From a virus: DNA of 28,587 bases. Positions within the stretch are counted from its first letter, which is position 1; each line of letters starts with the position of its first letter. Positions 1 through 7,881 of the stretch are shown in pieces. Under the pieces are notes generated by a model. That model was given only the letters and a program-made list of their open reading frames with translations, searched no databases and was not told where the DNA came from. The stretch is from the IMG/VR virus record IMGVR_UViG_3300044956_000680, positions 1-28,587 of that record; one strand, given 5' to 3'. The position numbers were made by a program, and so were the translations under genes.

Positions 1-501
1 GCCAGTTTCAGGATTGTATGATGGTACATAATTGCCGCCCACAGGCTGAGGTGCAAGCCTGATAGTCTGCGGTTGATTGTTAAGAGGTGGTATGCTGTAG
101 GGATTGTCTGCTGGTAATTGATTTATTATTGTGCTGCCTGGTGGAACCTCTTGGGTTAGTTCAGTGTCGACGGCTGCAGGATCTGGAGGATTGCTGACCA
201 GCAAGGGTGTTCTACCTTGTACCACTGGACCTGGTGGGATCTGCGAACTGGTTATTTCTACCTGTTGCAATGGAACTAACGGGTCTACAGGAACTTGTGG
301 ATTTGGCGGGTTAGTTGCTGTGGTAGCATTGGCCAAAGCTACATTTAATAAATATATTTGATTGTTGAGAACGTTGATCTGCTGTTGTACTGCTTTGGCT
401 GATTGTGACCCAGCAGGCAAGGATTCAAGATTGTTTTCCAACGACCTGACTGTTGCTTGTTTTGAATTGATCTGTGCTTGTATCTGCGCTGTTGAGGCCA
501 T
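1..501 (-). CDS. Virion-type protein with coiled N-terminus and Pro/Asn-rich tail, partial (runs off left edge)
   Basis: An open frame reads from ATG at 501 down to base 1 without a stop: 167 codons, 3' end missing. The first ~55 residues (MASTAQIQAQINSKQATVRS and on) are rich in Gln, Asn, Ala and Leu and look like a short coiled coil. The rest is rich in Pro, Val and Asn with PPNPQVPVDP-like stretches, as in linkers of phage structural proteins. No enzyme motif is seen. The start is supported by AAGGGA 5-10 bases upstream and by a late-promoter octamer at 518-525, the same arrangement as the fibre genes at the other end of the window. The plus-strand frames over this stretch are low-complexity shadows. 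The family is not recognised; a structural role is inferred from promoter class and composition. Confidence 0.7.
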   Translation of the reverse strand, partial: MASTAQIQAQINSKQATVRSLENNLESLPAGSQSAKAVQQQINVLNNQIYLLNVALANATTATNPPNPQVPVDPLVPLQQVEITSSQIPPGPVVQGRTPLLVSNPPDPAAVDTELTQEVPPGSTIINQLPADNPYSIPPLNNQPQTIRLAPQPVGGNYVPSYNPETG

Positions 502-517
502 AGTAGTTCCCTTCATG

Positions 518-525
518 TATTTACC
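518..525 (-). promoter_or_regulatory. T4-type late promoter octamer GGTAAATA
   Basis: On the minus strand the octamer is GGTAAATA. Its last base lies 17 bases before the ATG at 501, leaving an ~11-base leader that contains AAGGGA. The same octamer variant precedes the gene at 28352. Confidence 0.55.
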
Positions 526-561
526 GGCAACAAAAACGGCTAAGTTAATCGCACAAAAGGT

Positions 562-589
562 TTGACAACGGCAGAGAGTGTTGTATAAT
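562..589 (+). promoter_or_regulatory. Sigma70-type promoter for gp55
   Basis: TTGACA (562-567), a 16-base spacer and TATAAT (584-589) match both consensus hexamers perfectly. Transcription would begin near 596, giving a short leader with AGGAG at 601-605 before the TTG start at 614. Host RNA polymerase could read it before any phage sigma factor exists, as expected for the gene of the late sigma factor. Confidence 0.8.
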
Positions 590-613
590 AACTACACTAT
601 AGGAGAGCACATC

Positions 614-1513
614 TTGGCTACAGCATCACTTGGCCCTGCGCCAGCAAAAAAAGTAAACTATCTCAATAACCGAGATATCCTCAAAGAAATACACCTTAGC
701 AAGAACACATATTGCAGTTATCTTGACCCTGTGAACGATCATCAATATGACATCATATTGCCCAGTCTTGGCAAGATCAATCAACGCACCATTGCAGAAG
801 CCCGACGCAATCGTGCTGACCGTATCAAACGCGAAACTGGAGAAGTGTTAAACGAAAAAAAGATACCGCACACTGACCTTGTGTTTCGCATCACTTGTTG
901 GGATCACATACCCAAAGCACCCAAAAAACCCACCAAAGCACAGGCCAAAAAGCAGAAGTTAGACGAACTGTTGGCCTTGGAAGACGAAGAAACCAGCGAT
1001 CTAGATGAGCTGGTAGAAGTACCTGTGCTGGACATGAATCATGTGAGATTGAACTTTCCACCATTTTTTCACTATCGTTTGGATGAAGGAAAACAACCGT
1101 TTTTGGTAGGAAAATCGCACTGGAAGGGTACCTTAGATGGGGGCAAGTTCTGCAGAGATCACGGCAAAATGACCAATAAACTGGCCACTATGTTTATCAA
1201 ACTCTGTGAAAGATATGCCACTAGAAGCAACTGGCGTGGCTATACATACAACGAAGAAATGTGCGGTCAAGCCTTGCTACAGCTATCGCAAATAGGTCTA
1301 CAGTTTGATGAGAACAAGAGCCAAAATCCCTTTGCTTACTACACAGCAGCCATCACAAACTCGTTTACTAGAGTATTAAACATTGAAAAGAAGATGCAAA
1401 ACATCCGCGATGACATCCTGGAGATGAACGGATTGAATCCTAGCTGGACACGCCAATACAGCGAAAGTCATAACAAAACAGCCGAAACGGTTGCAAACAG
1501 CTCAGACGAATAG
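614..1513 (+). CDS. 55: Late-transcription sigma factor, T4 gp55 family
   Basis: The product directs RNA polymerase to late promoters. The C-terminal part (about residues 186-285) has the sigma-like segment of gp55 proteins: a helix with LATMFIKLCERYATRSNWRG, then QNPFAYYTAAITNSFTRVL, a basic NIEKKMQNIRDD stretch and NPSWTRQ. The middle (~90-150) is Lys- and Glu-rich. At 299 residues it is longer than T4 gp55 (185), the extra being N-terminal. The frame stays open back to a GTG at 578, but that codon and the following ones overlap the -10 hexamer and could not be in the mRNA. TTG at 614 has AGGAG 8 bases upstream and is the better start. gp47 follows 12 bases after the stop. The many late-promoter octamers in this window are the expected targets. 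Confidence 0.85.
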   Translation: MATASLGPAPAKKVNYLNNRDILKEIHLSKNTYCSYLDPVNDHQYDIILPSLGKINQRTIAEARRNRADRIKRETGEVLNEKKIPHTDLVFRITCWDHIPKAPKKPTKAQAKKQKLDELLALEDEETSDLDELVEVPVLDMNHVRLNFPPFFHYRLDEGKQPFLVGKSHWKGTLDGGKFCRDHGKMTNKLATMFIKLCERYATRSNWRGYTYNEEMCGQALLQLSQIGLQFDENKSQNPFAYYTAAITNSFTRVLNIEKKMQNIRDDILEMNGLNPSWTRQYSESHNKTAETVANSSDE

Positions 1514-1519
1514 TATAAT
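1491..1519 (+). promoter_or_regulatory. Sigma70-type promoter for gp47, abutting its start codon
   Basis: TTGCAA (1491-1496), a 17-base spacer and TATAAT (1514-1519) lie at the end of the gp55 gene. The predicted first transcribed base is at or within two bases of the A of the gp47 ATG (1526), so the transcript would be essentially leaderless. No Shine-Dalgarno sequence precedes 1526. Confidence 0.55.
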
Positions 1520-1525
1520 CACTAG

Positions 1526-2542
1526 ATGGGTAATCTATTTAAAAAAGCTGCCATCTTCACAGATATACATTTTGGATTGAAGTCAAACAGTCAACTACAC
1601 AACGATGATTGTTTGTCTTTTGTTCACTGGGCTACTGCCAAAGCTCGAGAAGAAGGTTGCAAAACATGCTTGTTTCTAGGTGACTGGCACAACAACAGAT
1701 CCAGTATCAATATTGTTACTTTGCAATATAGCCTACGTGCCTTGGAACACCTCAATGACAACTTTGAACGTGTGTATTTTATTCCTGGCAACCACGATCT
1801 GTATTATCGAGACAAACGTGATGTTCAAAGTGTAGAATGGGCCAAGCACTTGCCTCGTATCCAGATCTGTAATGATTGGTTCAGCGACGGTGATGTTGTG
1901 ATCGCTCCCTGGCTTTGTGGAGATGATTACAAACGCATTCCCAAGCTAAAAGGCAAGTATATGTTTGGACACTTTGAACTGCCTGGATATCTAATGAACG
2001 CAATGGTAGAGATGCCAGATCATGGAGAAATAAAGCGTGAAGATCTTGGAGGATTCGAACATGTGTTTACAGGACATTTTCACAAACGACAGACTAAGAT
2101 AAATATCACCTACATCGGTAATGCGTTCCCTCATAACTACGCAGATGCTGGTGACGACGAGAGAGGACTTACAATACTGGACTGGGGAAGACCGCCTGAA
2201 TTTCATGCTTGGCCTGATCAACCAACGTACCGCGTATATGGACTCGCCAATCTCATTGACAACGCTCAAACCCTTCTTAAGCCCAAGATGCATGTACGTG
2301 TCAATCTAGACATTGAGATTAGCTACGAAGAAGCTAACTATATCAAAGAAACTTTTATCAAAACATACGATTTACGTGAGATGGCATTGATTCCAAACAA
2401 GACTGCTGGAGTTAGCGAAGACCTAGCTCCCGGAGAAACTAAGTTTGAATCTGTGGATCAAATTGTTACAGATCAGATCACTAATATTGAGTCAGAGTTT
2501 TACGACAACAAGTTACTTTTAAAGATTTACCAGAATCTATGA
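1526..2542 (+). CDS. 47: Recombination endonuclease subunit gp47 (Mre11/SbcD-like)
   Basis: This is the nuclease half of the gp46/gp47 complex that resects double-strand ends for recombination-dependent replication. The calcineurin-like phosphoesterase motifs appear in order: TDIHFG (residues 12-17), LGDWHNN (51-57), PGNHDLYY (87-94), FGHFE (~149) and TGHFHKRQ (~183), supplying the Asp, His and Asn ligands of the two-metal site. Its length of 338 is close to T4 gp47 (339). The stop overlaps the next ATG as ATGA. In T4 the partner gp46 lies close by; here two radical SAM genes separate the pair. The start has no Shine-Dalgarno, so translation may be leaderless from the promoter at 1491-1519 or coupled to gp55. 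Confidence 0.93.
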   Translation: MGNLFKKAAIFTDIHFGLKSNSQLHNDDCLSFVHWATAKAREEGCKTCLFLGDWHNNRSSINIVTLQYSLRALEHLNDNFERVYFIPGNHDLYYRDKRDVQSVEWAKHLPRIQICNDWFSDGDVVIAPWLCGDDYKRIPKLKGKYMFGHFELPGYLMNAMVEMPDHGEIKREDLGGFEHVFTGHFHKRQTKINITYIGNAFPHNYADAGDDERGLTILDWGRPPEFHAWPDQPTYRVYGLANLIDNAQTLLKPKMHVRVNLDIEISYEEANYIKETFIKTYDLREMALIPNKTAGVSEDLAPGETKFESVDQIVTDQITNIESEFYDNKLLLKIYQNL

Positions 2543-3708
2543 TTTCCGAAACATTCTGTGTTAACCCTTGGATAACATTGCATGCTAAAACATCAGAGGG
2601 ATTCAACCCATGTTGCTTGTTTAGATCATCAATCAACTGTAATTCTGTCAATGAATACATTAACAGTGACGAGCTAAAATCAATTAAGAGTGATTTACTG
2701 AACGGCAAGAAAATTACAGATTGTAATGCTTGCTGGAATCAAGAAAAACTAGGTTTAGTTAGTAAACGTCAGCGTGATAACCAAACGTACAGCAAGATCT
2801 TTCAAGTACTCAACCAAGATTTATCTAATACACATGGTAACTTTGTTGAGTATTATCTGCGACTAGGTAATCATTGTAATCTGCGATGTACAACATGTAA
2901 TGACCAAGCCAGCTCTGGTTGGATTAGCGAGAACAAAAAATTTAATTTGCCAGCAGGCCCAGTAGTATCATTGGATAACAATGCTGACGTATGGGATCAT
3001 TTAAAAACTCATGCTAGTACTATCGGTGCGATAGAATTCGTAGGTGGTGAACCATTTATGATTAACAGCGAGCAACAAGTTGCTGTGCTCAAATGGCTGG
3101 TTGATAATAATCATGCTAGACACATTAGGCTCAAATATAATACTAATGGGACTAGGATGCCCACTGAGCAATTAGTTTTTTGGAAATTTTTTAAAGCCAT
3201 TGAAATAAACGTTAGTGTTGATGGGGTGAAAGAACAGTTTGAATATTTGCGATTTCCTGCAAAATGGAGCGATGTGGATTTTAACATTAAATGGTATCAG
3301 CAACTACAACAAACTCTCCCGCAACTAGAACTAACAGTAATCACAACTGTTAGCATTTTAAACATTGGTTACATAGACCAAATTCTAGATTACTGTGCAA
3401 CATTAAAGGTAAAAATTTTTATGAACATGCTCAGACGCCATGATGGACATTTCCATCATGGCCTCGAAGGTCCGGCTATCTTAAATTTGTATAATTTAGA
3501 TAATCGCATCAAATCTTGGATTTTGACTAGGATTGCGCACGTAACGCATCCTAGTATTACAACAATTTTAGACAACTTTTCAGCTATACCAGGGGAAGTT
3601 AGTGGGTCCATGATATTAAATTTTCTTACTAAGTTAGATCAACGTAGAGGATTAGACGTACGAAAGACGTTTCCAGAGTTAGTACAATGTTTAGAATCGC
3701 TGACATAA
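2539..3708 (+). CDS. Radical SAM protein with N-terminal Cys-rich (twitch-like) region
   Basis: A member of the radical S-adenosylmethionine superfamily: Cys113, Cys117 and Cys120 form the CX3CX2C motif (GNHCNLRCTTCN) that binds the [4Fe-4S] cluster, and VGGEPFM (168-174) is the SAM-binding GGE-type motif. Unusually, the extra cysteines lie before the barrel (Cys7, Cys25, Cys26, Cys34, Cys62, Cys65; note PCC and DCNACW), resembling the auxiliary-cluster region of phage twitch-domain radical SAM proteins. The substrate is unknown. It starts inside the gp47 stop (ATGA) and overlaps the next gene by 22 bases, so it is translated as part of the recombination operon. The DNA is visibly more AT-rich than gp46 or gp47. 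No precursor peptide lies next to it. Confidence 0.88.
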   Translation: MISETFCVNPWITLHAKTSEGFNPCCLFRSSINCNSVNEYINSDELKSIKSDLLNGKKITDCNACWNQEKLGLVSKRQRDNQTYSKIFQVLNQDLSNTHGNFVEYYLRLGNHCNLRCTTCNDQASSGWISENKKFNLPAGPVVSLDNNADVWDHLKTHASTIGAIEFVGGEPFMINSEQQVAVLKWLVDNNHARHIRLKYNTNGTRMPTEQLVFWKFFKAIEINVSVDGVKEQFEYLRFPAKWSDVDFNIKWYQQLQQTLPQLELTVITTVSILNIGYIDQILDYCATLKVKIFMNMLRRHDGHFHHGLEGPAILNLYNLDNRIKSWILTRIAHVTHPSITTILDNFSAIPGEVSGSMILNFLTKLDQRRGLDVRKTFPELVQCLESLT

Positions 3709-4676
3709 CCACAATAGACATCGAAAGCATTAATAATTGCAATGCTGAATGTCCTCTTTGTTTGCGCGGCGCAAAGATGAAAACCAACGACATATTGGAT
3801 TGGGACAAAGTAGTCTCTAACATCCCAATGTCAGTGTGGAGAACCGTTAAACACATCAATTTTAACGGTACAACCGGCGACAATTTAATGCATCCGCGCA
3901 TCAACGACATTGTGATATGGACTTGTGAGAATACTTCGGCATTTATTAGCCTGCATACTAATGGTGGTATTCGGGATACCTCATGGTGGCATACTTTTGG
4001 TGCTCAGTTAAAATGTTATCAACATCGTGTGGTGTTTGGAATTGATGGTTTAGACGATACCCACAGCATTTATCGAGTGGGTACAAATTGGCAAAAGGTT
4101 ATAAACAATGCAACCGCGTTTATCCAAGGTGGCGGTAATGCAGAATGGCAATTTATTATTTTTAAACATAATGCACATCAGGTTGAACAGGCTAGAGAGT
4201 TAAGCCAGCAATTAGGGTTTAAAAAATTCTTTGTTATATTTCAAGATCGTTTTGATCAGTCAGGTCAAGTTATTAGCAAAGATAACATCATAGAAAAATT
4301 TGATATTGTAAACACTGATTTTCCGATACTAGTTAAGTCAAGTTCTAACAACATAGAAAAGAAGATAGCAAAAAGTAACAAGGTTATTACTTGTCGCAGT
4401 CAACAAGTTGGTTGGATATCAATATACGCTGACGGTACTATATGGCCTTGCTGTTGGCTCATGGGTTGGCACAAAGCTAATCACTTTCAACAATTCTCTT
4501 TGATCGATTATCACTTTAAAAAAGTGTTAAAAATTGACTTCTGTCAAATAAGCATCTATAATAGTGACTTAGAGGCTATCATCAATAGTAATATTTGGCA
4601 GGAAAACTATACCAACAGTTTTAGAAACAAACCAAATCCAGTATGCTTACAACAATGTTCAGATAACAAAGAATGA
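3687..4676 (+). CDS. Radical SAM protein with SPASM-like C-terminus (copy A)
   Basis: Cys18, Cys22 and Cys25 (NNCNAECPLC) form the CX3CX2C cluster site right at the N-terminus. The C-terminal half carries an ITCRS cysteine, then ADGTIWPCCWLMGWH and a final CLQQC, a SPASM/twitch-like set for a second iron-sulfur cluster. It is clearly related to the gene at 6396: both have TNGGI or SNGGI followed by a WWH, FGIDGL or FSIDGL, and a GGGNAEW or GGGSAHW segment. The substrate is unknown. It starts within the end of the preceding radical SAM gene and its TGA overlaps the gp46 ATG. It shares the AT-rich composition of that neighbour, which suggests the two arrived together. Confidence 0.88.
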   Translation: MFRIADITTIDIESINNCNAECPLCLRGAKMKTNDILDWDKVVSNIPMSVWRTVKHINFNGTTGDNLMHPRINDIVIWTCENTSAFISLHTNGGIRDTSWWHTFGAQLKCYQHRVVFGIDGLDDTHSIYRVGTNWQKVINNATAFIQGGGNAEWQFIIFKHNAHQVEQARELSQQLGFKKFFVIFQDRFDQSGQVISKDNIIEKFDIVNTDFPILVKSSSNNIEKKIAKSNKVITCRSQQVGWISIYADGTIWPCCWLMGWHKANHFQQFSLIDYHFKKVLKIDFCQISIYNSDLEAIINSNIWQENYTNSFRNKPNPVCLQQCSDNKE

Positions 4677-6436
4677 TTCACATTCGAAATTTAACAGTTA
4701 AAAACTTTATGAGTGTGGGCAATGCCACACAAGGCATTGACTTTGACCGCAACGATCTTACACTTGTTTTAGGTGAAAACTTAGACTTAGGCGGCAATGG
4801 CTCTAGAAACGGCACTGGCAAGACTACCATTATCAATGCTCTAAGCTATGCGCTCTACGGACAAGCTCTAACCAACATTCGCAAAGACAATCTAATCAAC
4901 AAGACCAACAGTAAAAACATGTTGGTCAGTTTGGAGTTTGCTATCAACGGCCGTGATTATAGAATCGAACGAGGACGTAAACCCAATGTTCTCAAGTTTT
5001 ATGTCAACAATGAAGAACAAGCAGCCACTGACGATGCACAGGGCGATAGTCGTGAAACTCAAGATGCTATCGAATCTGCACTGGGCATGACTCACAACAT
5101 GTTCCGGCATGTACTGGCCTTGAATACCTATACCGAACCGTTTTTGAGTTTGAAAGCCAATGATCAGCGAGCTATCATTGAACAACTGTTGGGCATTACC
5201 TTGCTGAGTGAACGTGCTGAGCGCATCAAAGAACTCAACAGAGAAACCAAGGATGCTATCTCTCAAGAAGAGATGCGTATTCGTGCAGTACAAGAAGCCA
5301 ACAAGCGCATAGAAGAACAAATAGAAAATCTGCGCCGTAGGCAAACTTTATGGAAAACCAAACATGAGGAAGATACGGCCAAGCTTCAAACAGCTCTCGA
5401 CGAGCTCAATAAGATCAACATTGAAGCAGAGATACAAGCGCATAAAGATCACAAGATTTGGGATCAGACGCGTAAGGACATTAACGACTTATCTAGCCAG
5501 ATCAGCCGTACGAAACTCGATGTGGACCGTGAAAAGAAAAGCATTGAAAAACTTATCAAAGAGATTGCGACTCTTGAGAGCCATACCTGCCATACCTGCG
5601 GGCAACCATTCCACGACAATAAGCACCAACAGGTATTGGAAGGAAAGCAGACGGATCTAGCAACGGCAAGAACGTCTTGCCAAAAACATAGCAACTTGTT
5701 ATCAGAGTTGGAGACAACCCACCAATCCTTGGGCGTGTTAGGCAAGCCCCCAAAGATGTTTTACGATGCAGAAGAAGACGCTATACAACATCGAGCTAAC
5801 TTGGACAATTTGCAACGTCAACTAGATGTCAAGGCACAGGAAGTAGATCCTTACAGTGAACAGATTGAAGAAATGTCAGGTCAAGCGTTGCAGGTAGTAA
5901 GTTACAACACACTCAATGAACTCACAAGATTACAGGAACATCAAGATTTCCTGCTCAAGCTGTTAACTAACAAAGACAGTTTCATTCGAAAAAAGATCAT
6001 TGAACAAAACTTGAGTTATCTCAATGCTCGTCTTACACACTATCTTGATAGGATTGGATTACCACATCAGGTCATATTCCAAAACGATCTATCAGTGGAA
6101 ATCACCGAGTTGGGTCGAGACTTGGACTTTGACAATCTCAGTAGAGGTGAACGCAATCGCTTGATACTTTCAATGAGTTGGGCATTCCGTGATGTATGGG
6201 AAAGTTTGTATCATCCTATCAACGTGCTATTCATTGACGAACTGGTAGATTCGGGTATGGACACTCAGGGTGTGGAAAACAGTTTAGCTCTGCTCAAGAA
6301 GATGAGTCGCGAGCGTCGCAAGAGTATCTGGCTTGTGAGTCACAGAGATGAGCTAGCCGGTCGTGTAGAAAACATATTAAAGGTTGTCAAAGAAAATGGC
6401 TTCACCAGCTACAACACAGATGTTGACATCGCGTGA
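4673..6436 (+). CDS. 46: Recombination endonuclease ATPase subunit gp46 (Rad50/SbcC-like)
   Basis: The ATPase half of gp46/gp47. Walker A is at residues ~43-52 (SRNGTGKTT). Long coiled-coil arms surround a zinc-hook CHTC with Cys306 and Cys309. Near the C-terminus are the ABC signature (LSRGERNRL), Walker B (INVLFIDELVDSG) and a WLVSHRDE switch. Its length of 587 is close to T4 gp46 (560). The ATG sits in the stop of the preceding radical SAM gene (ATGA), so expression is coupled to it. The next radical SAM gene begins inside its 3' end. GC content is visibly higher than in the two genes before it. Confidence 0.94.
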   Translation: MIHIRNLTVKNFMSVGNATQGIDFDRNDLTLVLGENLDLGGNGSRNGTGKTTIINALSYALYGQALTNIRKDNLINKTNSKNMLVSLEFAINGRDYRIERGRKPNVLKFYVNNEEQAATDDAQGDSRETQDAIESALGMTHNMFRHVLALNTYTEPFLSLKANDQRAIIEQLLGITLLSERAERIKELNRETKDAISQEEMRIRAVQEANKRIEEQIENLRRRQTLWKTKHEEDTAKLQTALDELNKINIEAEIQAHKDHKIWDQTRKDINDLSSQISRTKLDVDREKKSIEKLIKEIATLESHTCHTCGQPFHDNKHQQVLEGKQTDLATARTSCQKHSNLLSELETTHQSLGVLGKPPKMFYDAEEDAIQHRANLDNLQRQLDVKAQEVDPYSEQIEEMSGQALQVVSYNTLNELTRLQEHQDFLLKLLTNKDSFIRKKIIEQNLSYLNARLTHYLDRIGLPHQVIFQNDLSVEITELGRDLDFDNLSRGERNRLILSMSWAFRDVWESLYHPINVLFIDELVDSGMDTQGVENSLALLKKMSRERRKSIWLVSHRDELAGRVENILKVVKENGFTSYNTDVDIA

Positions 6437-7289
6437 CATAAAAGTATTGCACCTAGAGCCCACCGATGTGTGTCAGGCAGAGTGTGCTCTTTGCGCTCGA
6501 GAAACTGATGCTGACTTTGACAAACGTAGTAAACATCAACTTTCTGTAGAAATGTTAGAACACTTGTTACCTAAAGGATTTGTTGCCAAACTAGAAAAAA
6601 TGTTCATGTGTGGTAACTATGGAGATCCAGCTGCAGGCAATCATACTATTGCTATCTATGAGTGGTTCAGAAAACAAAATCCCAACATTGTGCTAGGCAT
6701 GAACTCCAATGGTGGCATTGGCACTACGTTTTGGTGGCACTCACTGGCACAGATATTAAATCAACGCAACGACTATGTGGTGTTTAGTATTGACGGTTTA
6801 GAAAACACCAACAATGACTATAGAGTCAACGTCAACTGGAACAAACTCATGCAGAATGCGGAAGCTTTTATTGCCGGTGGCGGTTCTGCACACTGGGATA
6901 TGTTGGTTTACCGACACAACGAACATCAAGTTGATGCTTGCGAGCAGTTAGCCCAAGATATGGGATTTAAATGGTTCCGCGCCAAAGTCAGCAAACGACC
7001 ACTAATCAAAGATTTAGAATCTCCTGTGCATTGGCATCTACCACAACAACAAGCACGAAAAATCAGTTGCCATGCTCTCAACGAGCAAAGCATCTACATT
7101 GATGCACAAGGACAGGTAAGTCCTTGTTGTTGGTTGGGGAGCAGACAACGCAACTTTGTTACAGATTTTGATGAAGTACAAAGTTCATGGACTAGCTTGA
7201 ATCCCAACATTGTATGTTTGGATGCATGTGGTACAGAAGATATTGAGACTAACTTTGATAAACAATGGCAACTAGAAAAAGCATTATAA
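6396..7289 (+). CDS. Radical SAM protein with SPASM-like C-terminus (copy B)
   Basis: Counting from ATG 6396, Cys26, Cys30 and Cys33 (DVCQAECALC) are the CX3CX2C site. The C-terminus has ISCHAL, GQVSPCCWLGSR and CLDAC, the same second-cluster pattern as the gene at 3687, and the barrel sequences align along their length, so the two are paralogues. A TTG at 6384 is also in frame, but AAAGG directly abuts it. ATG 6396 has AAAGA a few bases upstream and is preferred, though the start stays uncertain between 6384, 6396 and 6420. The 5' end overlaps gp46 by 41 bases. A GIY-YIG gene follows. Substrate unknown. Confidence 0.88.
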   Translation: MASPATTQMLTSRDIKVLHLEPTDVCQAECALCARETDADFDKRSKHQLSVEMLEHLLPKGFVAKLEKMFMCGNYGDPAAGNHTIAIYEWFRKQNPNIVLGMNSNGGIGTTFWWHSLAQILNQRNDYVVFSIDGLENTNNDYRVNVNWNKLMQNAEAFIAGGGSAHWDMLVYRHNEHQVDACEQLAQDMGFKWFRAKVSKRPLIKDLESPVHWHLPQQQARKISCHALNEQSIYIDAQGQVSPCCWLGSRQRNFVTDFDEVQSSWTSLNPNIVCLDACGTEDIETNFDKQWQLEKAL

Positions 7290-7299
7290 AGGAACTAAA

Positions 7300-7386
7300 A
7301 TGATAACTACAACTCCATGTCATGGCTTTTTGAATCACGCCAAATCACAGAACTACCCGAAGAATGTGCTGGATTTGTTTATTTGA
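7300..7386 (+). other. Short out-of-frame ORF carrying the Shine-Dalgarno of the GIY-YIG gene
   Basis: AAAGGA (7288-7293) is ideally spaced for the ATG at 7300, which opens a 28-codon frame (MITTTPCHGFLNHA...) ending at 7386. The GIY-YIG ATG lies 17 bases downstream in another frame, without its own Shine-Dalgarno. The ORF may only load ribosomes, or be chance. Confidence 0.3.
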
Positions 7387-7757
7387 TCACTAATAAACAG
7401 ACTGGCAGGATGTACATTGGCAAAAAACTGGCAAAGTTCAAGAAAACAACTTACAAAGTAGTCAAACTCAAAAACGGCAAAAAGAAACGCCGAAAAATAC
7501 GTGGCACTATAGATTCGGATTGGCAAACATATTACGGTAGTTCTCCAGAGTTATCTCGAGATGTTGAACTGCTAGGCACAGAAAACTTCTTACGCGAAAT
7601 CTTATACTACTGTAGTACCAAGGCTGAATGTAGTTACATAGAAGCTCGCGAACAATTCTCTAGACGTGTGTTGGAATCAGACGATTACTACAATGGACAC
7701 ATACAAGTCCGTGTACATGGAAGTCATATTAAGGGAAAAATAAACAGTGAGAGATAA
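7317..7757 (+). CDS. GIY-YIG nuclease
   Basis: A small DNA endonuclease of the GIY-YIG superfamily. The diagnostic strands are GFVYLITNK (residues 19-27) and MYIGKK (32-37). A basic loop (KKKRRKIRG) follows, then DWQTYYGSS, FLREILYYC and the metal-binding Glu109 in SYIEAREQF. At 146 residues it is little more than the catalytic domain; no DNA-binding tail like that of I-TevI is seen, so target specificity is unknown. It could be a homing-type or a repair-type nuclease. It lies next to the structured RNA region at ~7890-8320, and a homing link can be proposed but is not shown. Translation may depend on the Shine-Dalgarno 24 bases upstream through the short ORF at 7300. Confidence 0.82.
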   Translation: MSWLFESRQITELPEECAGFVYLITNKQTGRMYIGKKLAKFKKTTYKVVKLKNGKKKRRKIRGTIDSDWQTYYGSSPELSRDVELLGTENFLREILYYCSTKAECSYIEAREQFSRRVLESDDYYNGHIQVRVHGSHIKGKINSER

Positions 7758-7881
7758 AGTAGTTTTTGCCGGATGTTCATACACTGCAGGTAATGGGTGG
7801 ATGGACGCCAACCCTGGAATCAATACTAACCAACTATTTGCAACACAGATAAAAAATTTCTTTGACAAAAATACTTTTTAG
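7747..7881 (+). pseudogene. N-terminal stub of an SGNH/GDSL-hydrolase-like phage protein
   Basis: GTG 7747 opens a 44-codon frame overlapping the end of the GIY-YIG gene. It reads MRDKVVFAGCSYTAGNGWM..., matching the first strand and nucleophile turn of phage SGNH-like proteins (FAGCSYTAG, where GDSxTxG is the classical form; Cys replaces Asp before the Ser). It stops at TAG 7879 after IKNFFDKNTF. The other SGNH blocks (the Gly, Asn and DxxH motifs) do not occur downstream. Either the gene was cut off when the following non-coding segment arrived, or this is a real 44-residue peptide. Confidence 0.5.

Noticed and set aside
347-354. AATAAATA octamer as a late promoter
   Set aside because: It lies inside the left-edge gene, on the opposite strand, with no start codon suitably placed downstream.
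131-565. Two plus-strand open frames of 76 and 67 codons
   Set aside because: They are rich in Cys and Gly, lack ribosome sites, and are antisense to the better supported minus-strand gene with its late promoter.
578-613. GTG 578 as the gp55 start
   Set aside because: It lies between the -35 and -10 hexamers, has no Shine-Dalgarno, and TTG 614 has one at correct distance.
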